This document shows, in pieces, positions 24,241 through 35,121 of a stretch of 64,000 bases of DNA. A program made the translations under genes and the position numbers. The stretch spans positions 248,001-312,000 of the forward strand of contig JAAEAF010000096.1 in the NCBI GenBank assembly GCA_011037195.1. The letters run 5' to 3'. The stretch's first letter is position 1, and each line of letters opens with the position of its first letter. The notes beneath the pieces were generated by a model. It saw only the letters and a program-made list of their open reading frames with translations. It did not search any database and had not been told where the DNA came from. Source of the DNA: Triatoma infestans (taxonomy: Eukaryota > Arthropoda > Insecta > Hemiptera > Reduviidae).

Positions 24241-25805
24241 TTACTCTCGTGTATGGCGACAGGCGGTAGTGTACAGTTTGCAAAGTTCTCGGGTGCACAC
24301 CATTTCAGCGCTTCCAGTTGGCCAACATAACGTATTTGACAGGAAATGTCTTATTTTCAAAATTTTGACGAGAAACTTTTCCCGAAGTATGAAGCATAAG
24401 CGAGGCCGCACACCGGCATGCGTCAAGACATACAACGGACAAGACAAAATGTCTGCAACAAGACGCAATGGATGGAACACAATTGAATCATATGAAGTTA
24501 CAGAAATTGCCGCTAACAGGTCTGAATCATGATACTGACGTCAGCGTCATGTCACTCCCAGATGCTGCAAGGCTCTGCATGTTCCTTTTCGGTGCAGCGT
24601 GACTTAAGATATCAGTATTTTGAGGTGCCGATTAAGTGGAATAAAATTAGTACAGGCAATTAAAAAATGACCTATCATATACGACAATTCACTACCAGGC
24701 CACTCTAATTAGAACGAGCTGGACAAGGCATGGAATGAAGTATCGAAGAAGTTAAATTTAAGTGGTAAGTACAATTCTAAATTATTTTTATTCGTGTATT
24801 ATTGTGCTACAAATTTTACATAACTTTAAATATTATTAATTTTTATTCATATTTAAAACAATAATTTTAATTTACATTGTCATTTTAAGAGGCTGAACCC
24901 TAGGGAGAATGAGCGCAAAAATAAGTGAAGGCAATAATGCCTCATATTTTTCCTTATATAACTGTTATATATGAATTTTTGAAATGTCTAATAAGAGAAT
25001 TAAAATAAAATAAATAAAAACTAAACAGACAACTTTGTTTACTTTTTTACTAATTTGCTTTCGTCTAATACAAAACTTGGAGCCCATTCTTCCCAAGATA
25101 CGAAATGCTTCTGTTTACGTCAAAATGTAATTTCTCCCAAAGAAGAGCTACACTTGGTTTTAAAAAGTAACAACACAAATGGTTTCTCAGTTCAACGGCC
25201 TTAGTAGTCGCTCTTCTGCAACACGGCTGCAAATTTTGAAATATTTCTTCGGAACTGTCATTGTCATGCTCATCATGTTCTATCAAATTTTTCTTACTAA
25301 ATAAACCGTCCCTTAATCTGATAAAGTTATGGACACAGATTGCACGTATTATAGAGTCTCTTCTATCAGGTTTACACGCTATAGCCGTTCCAAGAATTCT
25401 GAATTTAAAAGCAAGCATACCAAAAGCACACTCTACACTCTTTCTGGCCCTACTAAGTCTATAGTTGAAAATCATTTTTTCGTTTTAGTTCTCTTGTAGA
25501 ATAAGGCCTCGTAATAGGCCTTTGCAATGGAAAGGCTTCTCACCCTTAAAAAAGAATGGAGTGGCGCACAGTCGTTTTCATCTTCTGGTAATTTTTTGAG
25601 TCAGATATATTGAGTGTGCTTTGCTGAAGATTTTTACCAAATGATGAATTCCGCAAAACACTGTCATCACTATTTCTTCGATAATCACCAAAATCTACAG
25701 TAATAAATAGTCCGTCCGTCAGCAACAGAACAGTAGAAAAATATCCCTTATAATTAAAGAAAGTCGAACCACTGTGCCCGGGGACACTGAATACGGATAT
25801 GTTTG

Positions 25806-25810
25806 CCATC
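25806..25810. repeat. Target-site duplication CCATC, left copy
   Basis: CCATC directly abuts the left LTR. The same five bases follow the right LTR at 32380-32384. Keeping one copy gives continuous transposase sequence across the site. Confidence 0.9.
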
Positions 25811-26118
25811 TATAATGGAGTTGATGAGGAGAGGAATTGGGTTAGATTAATTAGACGAGATGTGAAGACACTGTTATAATATAACTATAAGCTTACACAA
25901 ACTGCACTGGACTTGTAATGATTTTTAAAGAATAAAAGGTGGGAGTAGATATATGACACGATGCGATGTATATGGTTGAATCTGATAGATCGATCCATGT
26001 CTAGATCTCTCACTGGCTTATATACAGGTTCCCCACTCTAGCCTGCTTAAGTGAGAGAGTACCAGAGAGGGCCTTTTTTCTCTCGGTCGGGCCCTGTGTT
26101 CTCTCTCTCGCCGTTACA
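25811..26118 (-). repeat. 3' LTR of the Gypsy-type element
   Basis: Read on the - strand it starts TGTAACGGCGAGAGAG and ends CCATTATA. It includes a TATATAAGCCAGTGAG stretch that would be the core promoter and a TTTATTCT stretch near the expected end-processing region. It matches the LTR at 32073-32379. Confidence 0.93.
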
Positions 26119-26132
26119 TCATCCCCTCTCCT
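26119..26132 (-). promoter_or_regulatory. Polypurine tract of the LTR element
   Basis: On the - strand AGGAGAGGGGATGA lies immediately upstream of the 3' LTR, the position of the plus-strand primer in retroelements. Confidence 0.75.
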
Positions 26133-29007
26133 GAAGAAATTTTTCGCGTGTGAAAAATTTGAGCGTGCTGCTGAATGATACATCTTTGTTGCTCATCTGG
26201 TTTGGCTACGTGTTTGTTGTAGCTAGCCTGGATTTGTTGAAGCTAGCGAAGTTGATATAGATTAGCTTTTGGTGCAGAAAGCTAGCGATGATGCTGTTGC
26301 GAGCAAGCCAGTGTTGTTGAAAGTTAGCTATGATGATGAAAACGAGCTTATGTGGCAGAAAGCTAGTGATGGCCTTGTTGAGAGCTAGCTAAGGATGGTG
26401 ATGTTGAGAGCTAGCTGGTGATGTTGCAAGCTAGCGATGGTGATGTTTTCTTGTGTCATATAAAAAAAAACGAAGGAGACAGAGGGAGAGAGTGAATTCA
26501 TGAGTTCGTAGTCCATGGCAGTAATTAAAAAAATATACAATTATCAAAAAATATTTCGCTTAAATCGAATATTTAAAATAATCAGATAATGAAAATATCT
26601 TCAGTTTGTAAAAAAAAATATTGACAAAAATATTGAAAAATTTATAAAATTAGATTGTTATCTTTTGTCTTAATCGTTAACATCATTAAAAATATACTTC
26701 AGTAAAAAAATATTTGCAGTTTTATGTTAAATTGATGCTTAACATTAAAAAAAGGTGAAAAAAGTTTTAAGTTAAATTAGTAGTTTACATTGAAAAAAAC
26801 ATTGATAGAAAATCATGAACAATAAAATATAGTTTAAATATTTACAGTTTAAGTTAATTTAATTACTTAGATATGGTTAACATATGACGTTTTATTTTAT
26901 AGTTCTACTGATTTAAAGTTCAAATATATTACTATTATTATTTTTTAATATTTATAATTGCTATATTTACATATAAGGCTAATAGTTGTTTTGATAGTTA
27001 ATATTGAAAAAGAAGAAAACATTTTGAATATATAGTTCGTAATATTTTTAACATATTAATTTATTATATTGAAACGTTAGTAACACACACCTATCTACAA
27101 TTAATACTTATTTATTTACAATAAATTATGATCACCCTTCTAGGAATTATAATTATATTTGTGTGTGTATTATATCAGTAATAAAAATATAGGAAAATCG
27201 GGGTAAAAACAAGGGAATATTAAAGAAAATAAGGTTAGTGAAAAATATTCAAAGAGGAGAAGTAATTAGTAATGAAAAAAATTGATAAATATTGAATAGT
27301 AACTAGTAAAAAAGAATGTATGAAGGTAAAAAAAAATTGTACCAGTGCAGCATTTTGGTCGACGAATTTTGCCAAGTCAATGACGATGTTATGTAAGTCC
27401 AGTTCATGAACAGTGTCAATATGTGTTATTTAATTATGTATTCACCCCAGTTAATGAGGAGTGTGAGTATGTATTCTCCCATTTGATGATGATCCTCAAG
27501 TCCATTGCATGTTATCAGTGTTTCTGAAGTAATAAAATTCATCCAAGTCTAAATTCCTTCTTATAGGAATTTTGTTTTAAGTTTATAGTTTAAGTTTCAT
27601 TATGAAATTTACCTATTTTGAATCAAGGTGCAATGATTCAATTTGTTTCTTTCTTATAGGAAGTTTGTTAATTTAAGTTTTAAATTTTATGAAATTTTCC
27701 TATAAATTTTTTGAAAGTAAGTGGAATGATTTGATTTGTTTTGTTTTGAATTTCTCAATATAGTTTTTCAATATAGTAGAAGTTTTAGGTTATATACATA
27801 TGATATAATATGTTAAATTTTATCAAAGCTTGTGATTTTTATTTTCGTCGATTGAAATTTGTGTATCATTGGGTCGAATGATATCACTGTTTTGTATTTT
27901 AATTTATTATTAATAATAGATTTTATAGTTATTGCTTATGATATAATCTAAAGCTAAGCGAGCAGGAATAACGAATAATTGCGCAATTTCGTGGGAAGGA
28001 AGCGATCGCAATGTTCCGGAAATGAGCTCATGTGGGCACATATATACTTTAAATATGGAACGATGGCTGCAGATTTCGTAGTATTGTTTTAATTGTTTAA
28101 CATTCCTTTCGTAGTTGCTTTGAAGTTGCCAAAAGGTCGTGAGGAAAAAGAGTACATTGTTAAAACATTATACTTAGTTATAAAAATAAAATGGTTTGAT
28201 AGTTCGAAAGCTAGAGAGAGAAAGAGAATACATCATTATGTAATAACTTTTACCATGGATAAAATAATTTGAAAGGATTGTCACAATACATGGCAATAAA
28301 TATTGATAATACGTAAGGGACGTAGACAATCACTTGGAAAGGCCATTGGTTGAATAGATTTCGACTTGTCTGTGGGGTCGTTAGCTTAATTTCTTTGTCT
28401 TGAGGCTGTCTTGAAGTTGATTGTTCTGGTGTCTGGGAAAACATCTGTACAGTGAAAGTCACATTGTTCTGTTTCTTGACCTAAAATTTCTTATAACTTT
28501 TAAGCGCATTGTGATTTGACCGCCTTTGCTAAAACATCTGAAATAAAGGAAATATATAAAATGTTCTATTCACTAAAGAATTTTTACTGCTTGTCTACCT
28601 AAAACATTAAAGGAAGGATTTGCGAAGAAAATTAGTACAATTATCTATAAGATCTGAAAAAAAAATAGATTGTTAAAATTAAAGAAATTCTTTTATTAAA
28701 TGTGTGTATTATCTCGTCGCGGTCTGTAAGGAAAATTAAATGATTAAAATGTTTAAATTTACTTTATAAAAATTTGAAATCTTTGCGTAACCTGAAATTC
28801 AATAAATATTTATTGGATTAGTATTTATTAAAAATAAAAATTATATTATTCTACCACATTGAAGATAAGTTTTTGTTTGAAATTGGTTTTAATTTGAATT
28901 TAGAATTGGAATTTTTGACATTTTCCTTGGACTAGATGAGAATGATATTCTCTCCTCCCAACACCAAGAAATTTATTTAAATTTTTTGAGAAAGTGCAAA
29001 ATTTGTT
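26133..29007 (-). other. Non-coding 3' interior of the LTR element
   Basis: About 2.9 kb separates the end of integrase from the polypurine tract and holds no credible ORF. An envelope gene could have occupied this place but nothing like one remains. The segment 26210-26450 contains imperfect repeats around GCTAGC (separate entry); the rest is AT-rich. A 70-codon ORF at 28462-28250 has one hydrophobic stretch but is too short to name. Confidence 0.6.
26210..26450 (-). repeat. GCTAGC-containing imperfect tandem repeat array
   Basis: About nine imperfect units of 25-40 bp have the pattern 'gttgaaagctagcgatgatg' with variants (agctagctggtgatgttg, agttagctatgatgatg). They sit just inside the 3' LTR of the retroelement. 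Confidence 0.7.
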
Positions 29008-30640
29008 TTATCTTTTTCTTGGCCGTAGATTCATGGCGTGCGATTTTGATTTGCCTCTAATGTGGGCCTTTTTCAGCTTGCTGAGGTATACCGATTTTTT
29101 CTCATTGTTATTGAGAGTTATAGAAGCTGTGTGGTTGGGAAATACTTTATAGATTTGATAAGGGCCATGATATTTCTTCATGAATTTTCCCGTAGATGTA
29201 AATGATTTTAAATAAATATGGTCACCTACACTTAGTTTTTCTTTTGAAATATTTTTGTTATAATATATTTTTCTTCTTAATTTGGCTTTTTCATTATTTG
29301 TTTTGACCTGTTTCCTAACTCGTTGTATTTTGTCGTAAAGACATTTGGTGTGAATATTGAAATTTGGTAAATTTTTCTCCTGATAATTCGGAAGCCAGGG
29401 AAACTGAAATTTTGTTTCAAAAAACAATTTCATGGGAAGTATAATGTATGGAAATGTTTTTGGTGGAATTGTGAGCTGCTTTGACTAATGGTAGATATTT
29501 GTGCCAATTTTTATCAGTTTGCACATAGTGGGATAAATTGTTCGCGATGTCTCTGTGCACACATTCTAAACGACCATTCGAGGCAGGATGATAGGGGTTT
29601 GTGCATACTTTTTTGATTTTTAATAGCTTACAGATCTGGAGTATAATTGTTGATGTGAAGTTGGTACCCAGATCTGTAAGAAGATATTTAGGCGTACCAT
29701 ATCTGGTAAATACATCATTAACCACAATCTGTGCAATTGTTTCTGCTTTTTGGTTCGTCATGGGAAACATCTCCAAATAGCGAGAATACTGACAGATTAT
29801 CGTTAGTATATATTTATATTCTTCACCTGTGCCGCTGTTGACAGATGCATCCAGTGGTTCAACTACGTCAACGGAAATAGCTTGCCAGACATTTTTGGGC
29901 TCACTGAATGTGTCTAAAGGTGGTTTATAGGCTTCTTTTGTTTTTCTTGTGGCACAGCTATAGCAGGTCTGAACGTATTTTTGAACATCATTTGAGATGT
30001 TAGGCCAAGTGAATTGTGTTTTTATGCGTTCATACGTTTTCTGCCTACCATAATGCGCTGATAACGGATTGTCGTGATAAAGGCGCAGAACAGTATTACG
30101 CAACCCTGACGGTACTAGAATGCAATTGTCAGAGACTGTAATTAAGAGGCCTTGATCATTGAATTTATAATTGTTTGAATTTTTTAATCGTTGACATTCT
30201 GGATCGCCAGCTTGTTGCTGAGCAATCTCAAGTAAATCAATTGTTGGATAATATCCGTCCACTGTCTGATCAGTACACTTAGAATGAGGGTCTTTTAAAT
30301 TTTTGAGCCACTGTAGAGCTGAGTGGTCTGTAATAATTTTAAATCTGTAGCCGTAAATTATTTGTCGATACTGTTTGCAGCCAAAGAGAATAGCTAACAA
30401 TTCTCTCTCTGTGGTACAAAGTTTCGACTCAGTATCCGACAGAACTCGTGAAGAGATAGCTATGGGACGCTCTTTACCATTTTATATGTGTTGGCTCAGA
30501 ATTGCTGATATGCCGACGTTGCTCGCATCCGTAGTTAAAATAAATTCATATTGATAATTGGGGTATGCCTGAATGGGTGGAAAAATTAATTTTTGTTCAA
30601 GAATTTGGAATGCCGATGTGCATTGGGGAGCATAATAAAT
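29008..30640 (-). pseudogene. Partial pol of the Gypsy-type element: RT remnant, RNase H and integrase
   Basis: Read right to left: an RT-thumb and RNase H junction (FILTTDASNVGISAIL near 30550-30510), RNase H to about 30300 (LAILFGCKQYRQIIYG, ITDHSALQWL), the integrase HHCC zinc finger (HDNPLSAHYG ... CYSCATRK), and the catalytic core with ISVDVV, LLTDLGTNF (the usual Gln after Asp is Leu) and GRLECVHRD. After a frameshift near 29430 comes the C-terminal domain with KKYHGPYQIYKVF. The RT palm with its catalytic YxDD is absent. A stop near 30480 also breaks the frame. It cannot encode a working polyprotein. Confidence 0.88.
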
Positions 30641-30734
30641 TAACAAAGAATATCTTGTCATGGAGTGCCAGAATCAATGCCGATTTAGTCGCTTGTTGTA
30701 AAAACGGTTGAATGGTTAATCGTTTTCTGAGTTA

Positions 30735-31911
30735 AACCAGCATGCCTTTGCTATGTGCTCACACTTTTCACATATCTGGCATGTTGGTGGAATCCAGCGG
30801 TTTGAAGTATTGCCAAATTTATTATTGCTACTACCATAATTATTATTACCCTTATAAATATTACTGTTATTATTATTATTATTATTATTATTGGCAATTT
30901 GTTTTTTAAATAAGGCCTACTTTGCCTGAAGGGACGATAGTTGAGGCTTTTTGTCAAAATTAGTGCGCGCTCTATTTCGATTTTTATTATTACATTCGCG
31001 ATTCCAGTGGTCGCATTGACAGAACTTACACGGCGACGGTGGTTCTGAAACTACGTTTCTTTTTCGCCGCGATGTGACTACTTGTAATTTTTGCTTGCAT
31101 TCATTGTGCCAGCACAATGTTTGCAAGGCGATGGCGGTTTTTGTGTGGATTCTATAGGCGTATCTGATTTTTTATAGCAAATATTGAACCTTGCGGTTCT
31201 ACGTTTTGAATATCCCTAAGGGCTGTGGCATAAGCTTGTGCCTCATCCAGGGTTTTAGGAAGTTTTATCTGTACCTGAGCCTTAATTGAACTAGGTAAAG
31301 ATTTGATGAAGGCGTCTGCATCACTTAGAAGTGGATTCTCTTGTGCTTTGAAAAGCAACGAGGTAGAAATATGTTTAATCCGAACAGAGAACGCTTCAAC
31401 AGTTTCATTTGGATTCTGATGCAGGCTGGTTATTTGTTGCAAAGGAACAATGGGCGTTTTTTCTTTTTTAAATCTGTTATTAGATTTTCTATTGCCGTCT
31501 GATAGGTGAGAGAGACATTATTATTGGCGCATTGATTCTTGTATCAAAATAGATTTTTGCGAGACCAGTCAATTTTAAAATCACAATTTCTAATTTGTCT
31601 GCATCAGACCATCCCGACAGGACACTACAATTATTGAGTTGGTCGATGAAGCTGGAAATGTCGCTATTGTGCGAACCGTCGAATATAGGTAGATTATTTA
31701 TCATCTGGAGATTCCTGATATTTACAGGATTTGCCGTGTTGCAATTATTTAAAAGGTACGCGATCGCCTCATCGGCTGTCTTTTGCTGACCATCAATAGT
31801 ATAAGTTGCCATATTCTGAATTTTCGATAAGCGTTCTTTTAACACTAATAAATTACCGCCTATTGGGAGATTATGTTTTTTGAGTTCTTTAATGATATCG
31901 GCTCTTTTCAT
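30735..31911 (-). pseudogene. gag of the Gypsy-type element, with N-terminal SAP-like motif and zinc knuckles, frameshifted
   Basis: It starts MKRADIIKELKKHNLP at 31911. The first 35 residues have the SAP helix-turn-helix pattern (IIKELKKHNLPIGGN then LLVLKERL). Capsid-like segments follow (NLPIFDGSHNSDISSFIDQL; then after a frameshift NPNETVEAFSVRIKHIS and SSIKAQVQIKLP). Two zinc-knuckle-like boxes end the protein: CKFCQCDHWNREC at about 31000 and, in another frame, CQICEKCEHIAKAC at about 30775-30735. A (ttn)n run encoding Asn-rich linker lies between them. At least three frame breaks are present. Confidence 0.8.
30868..30893 (+). repeat. (tta)n microsatellite inside gag
   Basis: An 'attattattatt' run encodes poly-Asn on the gag strand. 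Read in another frame it gives a spurious poly-Ile ORF. Confidence 0.85.
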
Positions 31912-32060
31912 AAAAAAAAGTCGATAAGATTTTAAATGTAAAAGGAATTGAGAATAAAAATGAAATATAAATAAGTAATGAAATAAATATAAATATGTAA
32001 AACCGAAAAATGACTTACCTTCATCTTCGAAAGTGTTGAAGCTGAAGCGGGATTCTCAAA

Positions 32061-32072
32061 CGCAGCCACCAA
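32061..32072 (-). promoter_or_regulatory. Primer-binding site candidate of the LTR element
   Basis: Directly after the 5' LTR on the - strand the sequence is TTGGTGGCTGCG. The TGG is complementary to a tRNA CCA end, as expected for a minus-strand primer site. The matching tRNA was not identified. Confidence 0.6.
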
Positions 32073-32379
32073 TATAATGGAGTTGATGAGGAGAGAAATT
32101 GGGTTAGATTAATTAGACGAGATGTGAAGACACTGTTATAATATAACTATAAGGTTACACAAACTGCACTGGACTTGTAATGATTTTTATAGAATAAAAG
32201 GTGGGAGTAGATATATGACACGATGCGATGTATATGGGTGAATCTGATAGATCGATCCATGTCTAGATGTCTCACTGGCTTATATACAGGTTCCCCACTC
32301 TAGCCTGCTTAAGTGAGAGAGTACCAGAGAGGGCCTTTTTACTCTCGGTCGGGCCAGTGTTCTCTCTCTTGCCGTTACA
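32073..32379 (-). repeat. 5' LTR of the Gypsy-type element
   Basis: It is about 97% identical to 25811-26118, with the same TGTAACGG start and CCATTATA end on the - strand. Confidence 0.93.
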
Positions 32380-33874
32380 CCATCCAAGGAACCGATGCAA
32401 AAGCTCCAAATATCTTTCGGAAATACTTTTCTAGAACTCTTCTGTTGGAATTGGCATAAATTCGTTGTAATACACTCCATATAGCAGAACACACGTCTTC
32501 TACGATTCTACCAATCGTCGTTTCATCTCTTTTAAACTGAAAGCTTAAACATCTGAAGCTGTTTCATGTAAAAGAATAAAATTATTTTTTCTATTACAGC
32601 ATCATGTAAAGACAAATGGAAGAATTGCAGAAATTGTTGAGTCAGGTGTTTGTTTTAAGACAAACTCCCGCTAGTGGTTCTGCTGCCATTAGCAAAAAAC
32701 CATACTGCTTGGCGGAATACTTGGCTTTCCTGACGCCATTTACGAAGTCGAGAAGGTAGGGCCTTTTTTAAACTGAACAATCTATATTTTCTTTGTGTGT
32801 GTTACATTTCTTCTTCTTCTTCTTAATATAACTCTATATAAATCTTTATTAATTAATTTTCAATGGAGCTGGTTTAATTTCTTTTGTTTGGAAACTTAGA
32901 AGCTCCTTCAATAGAGCAGGAACGTCCTGTCTCCCTTGCCACCACCGTAGAAGATGATAGCGTTTGTGAGAATGAAAGCGAAAATGCAGGAATGCAGCCG
33001 TTGCTATCTCCGACTAAAAAAAAACGGAAAAGGAGAGAAGACTCGAAAACTGATCTTGATCGAGTTTTCTCTTCGTACTTGGAAACGAAGACAAAGAAGA
33101 TACTGTAGAAGAGACAGAAAATCCTGATCTCTGTTTTTTCAAAAGTTTATTGCCAGACGTCGCAAAACTAACGTCCCCTCAGAAGAGTGCATTTAAAATA
33201 TTTTTCAGCAAAAATTGAATGAAATATTATATAGATCACCGACTATGATGCAGTCTGTCCCTTCCATCTCTGCTTTTCAGAATGTACATAGGAAACAGTC
33301 CGACTTCTTCAAGTTTCCCAGGTGACTCATCATTGCCATACCAAGGTGTTGGAAATATTGTACTACATTCAAACTATCACTATTGATAAGTGAATAAATT
33401 ATTTTCTTTGACTAATAAAAGTGACAAAATAAAATTAATAGCTTAAAGTAATATTATGTTTGCTTTTTATTCTTATTCAGTATCAATCGAACCCCTAAGT
33501 AGCCGTTCATCAGCACTGTAATAAAGGCATATAGCTTTTCTGTAATTAGTATCCTGCTTCTGTAATAAAGGCGAAACCCTCTAAAAAGTTCCTTGTATGT
33601 TTCTGGGTTCATATGGTAATAAGACTGGAACTTTGCCGGATCGTTCATTAACTCTTGTGCTAAGGCGTACGCGCCATACTGTACACAAGATTGATTATAA
33701 TTATGGAACCACCACTTCCTTTTACGTAATTTTAGCCACATCGTCTTCACCCGAAGAAGGCATGCTATCCAACTACAAGGGCGCGCTTTTTCGATGTATG
33801 GAGGTGCGTCTGAAACATGAATGATGAAGCATGTGTCTCATGTCTTGAGGCATGCCGATGTGGGGCCTCGCTAA

Positions 33875-35121
33875 GTCTTCTCTCTAGATGGATTTGGATT
33901 TGATACGTTAGTGGAGCCAATAAGATAGATAGAGTTAAACCAGATTTCTCACTTTCCTAATGGATAGGAAGAAACAAAAATTACCTTATTAGCTTTGTGA
34001 AAGTTTTGCAGGCAAAATTATCTAATTATCGCTTTTACTGGTTTTTGTCAGATTAAAACGGTTTTTTATGAATTTTCTTACACGGGTAAATATTCTCTTG
34101 TGTATGCTATTGTATAATATATTTCTGTCTCAAGTATTTTGTAAAAGGTATTAATCTTATTTCTTTAATTTTGAAAATATATGTGTGCTTCTATTTTTCA
34201 ACATTATAACTTCGTTTCGGTCTTATGAGGCCATGTTTAACTTTAACATTTCTAAAACATTGAACGATATAAGAAAATAATTCTTTATATTTGTTATTTT
34301 CTTATATTAAGTTGCAATATGTTGCTTTAATCTTATTGGGTTAACCATACTGCTCATGTAACCCCTACAAGGTTAGGTTACAAATATAATTAATGTTTTA
34401 GTTCTGTTGAGGATTCCCTCATTAGGCCGAGACGTCAAATTTTAGTGTTAAAAACCAGGATAAATTGTCACTAATTTGTTCTAAGTATTATTATTCTCCT
34501 CACTAATGCAAGACGTCAAAATATGTACCTGTGCTTTATTTGCATGTTTTTACATTTTCTCTTTTTATTTATATTATGTGTAAGAGAAGATCTTTTACGT
34601 TTATCTCTGTATTTTTCTTTTTTTACTATTCTTCTATGTCCTACTTTTCTTCATTAATTGTGCAAATAATTGGTTCTTATTTCCTAAGTACAAATTCTAA
34701 TATTTTGACATAGTTTAGGACATGAATTAATAATTTTTCGATTCCCAATAGGTAGAGAACTCTGGAGACAATTTTTGTAAACATTCATGTAAACAAATAG
34801 CTTCTATGGCTTTCTTATTTCCTTATAAAAATCCTAATATTTTGACATAGTTTAAACGCTATCAATTAATAAAATAAAATAACATAGTAATTTTACCCTG
34901 TAGATGAAGAACTCTGGTCACAATTTTTGGTAACCTGAAAGAAATGTATTATAAAATTCGCCCTTATCTCCTTAAACAAATCCAGTATTGATAAAGTTGA
35001 ATGATTTTAAATTAAATGGTTTTATTCTAAACTTCTACAGTTTTTTGTAGAAGAACTTATCGCTACATGTTTTATTGGCTCTAGAAACATTTCTGAATCG
35101 TCAGAGAAAATTTGTATCTTA
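33875..35121. other. AT-rich spacer, no gene seen
   Basis: No ORF resembles a protein. Near 34405-34445 there is a degenerate 'cattaggccgagacgtcaaa' motif related to the GAAACGTC motif repeats at 3745 and 5930. Confidence 0.4.

Larger units (their letters stand above)
25811..32379 (-). mobile_element. Gypsy-type LTR retrotransposon (6.57 kb), internally deleted, nested in the Harbinger transposase
   Basis: Two direct LTRs of 308 and 307 bp, about 97% identical by eye (roughly nine differences), bound an interior read on the - strand: 5' LTR 32379-32073, primer-binding site, gag, then RNase H and integrase, a long non-coding stretch, polypurine tract and 3' LTR. RNase H before integrase and the GPY/F-like HGPYQIYKVF after it fit Gypsy/Metaviridae. 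Protease and most of the reverse transcriptase are missing, and gag and pol contain frameshifts. No envelope-like ORF was found. A solo LTR of the same family is at 58647-58954. Confidence 0.93.
24641..33325 (+). pseudogene. Harbinger-encoded MADF-BESS DNA-binding protein, split and broken
   Basis: Harbinger elements encode a Myb/MADF-type partner that helps the transposase enter the nucleus and bind ends. Three exon-like pieces agree in frame. Piece 1, 24641-24764, reads the first half of a MADF domain (KLVQAIKK, PIIYDNSLPGHSN, NELDKAWNEVSKKLNLS) with two in-frame stops. Piece 2, 32600-32755, reads SCKDKWKNCR and then, after a frameshift, the 'SGSAA...KPYCLAEYLAFLTPF' region. Piece 3, 32900-33325, has a basic patch KKKRKRRED and, after another frameshift, a BESS-like DLCFFKSLLPDVAKL. 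Piece 1 ends in GTAAGT and piece 2 follows TTACAG in the same phase. The - strand transposase lies in the intron. Confidence 0.75.
25065..33763 (-). pseudogene. PIF/Harbinger DDE transposase, interrupted by the LTR element and frameshifted
   Basis: It is read right to left. The N-terminal exon starts at the ATG at 33763 (MPSSGEDDV) and continues, after a frameshift, with KRKWWFHNYNQ and YGAYALAQELMNDP to about 33454. The second exon begins at the CAG acceptor before 32536 and reads TTIGRIVEDVCSAIW and IGSLDG up to the LTR insertion at 32380. It resumes left of the element at 25810 with the SGSTFFNYKGYFSTVLL and DFGDYRRNSDDSVLRNSSFG segments (first DDE region) and ends with NYRLSRARKSVECAFGMLA (last catalytic Glu region, 25065-25475). 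Frameshifts follow the insertion site and 25546. Family limits and motif order fit DDE_Tnp_4. Confidence 0.85.
24400..33871. mobile_element. PIF/Harbinger DNA transposon, interrupted by an LTR retrotransposon
   Basis: Terminal inverted repeats begin gcgaggccgcacaccggcat at 24400 and, reverse-complemented at the other end, gcgaggccccacatcggcat at 33871; both continue through about 30 bp to 'tcaagacat'. They are flanked by the 3-bp duplication TAA (24397-24399 and 33872-33874), the Harbinger signature. Without the nested LTR element (25811-32379 plus one duplication copy) the transposon is about 2.9 kb, normal for the family. It carries both expected genes: a DDE transposase on the - strand and a MADF/BESS DNA-binding protein on the + strand. 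Stops and frameshifts in both show it is not autonomous. Confidence 0.93.

Noticed and set aside
24241..24532. ORFs on both strands at the left end of the Harbinger element
   Set aside because: They cross the terminal inverted repeat and the TAA duplication and have no recognisable motif.
28250..28462. Envelope gene remnant of the LTR element
   Set aside because: Only 70 codons with one hydrophobic stretch; no signal peptide, cleavage site or fusion-peptide pattern.
30751..30957. Poly-Ile ORF that looks like a membrane peptide
   Set aside because: It is a wrong-frame reading of the (tta)n run inside gag, which encodes poly-Asn in the gag frame.
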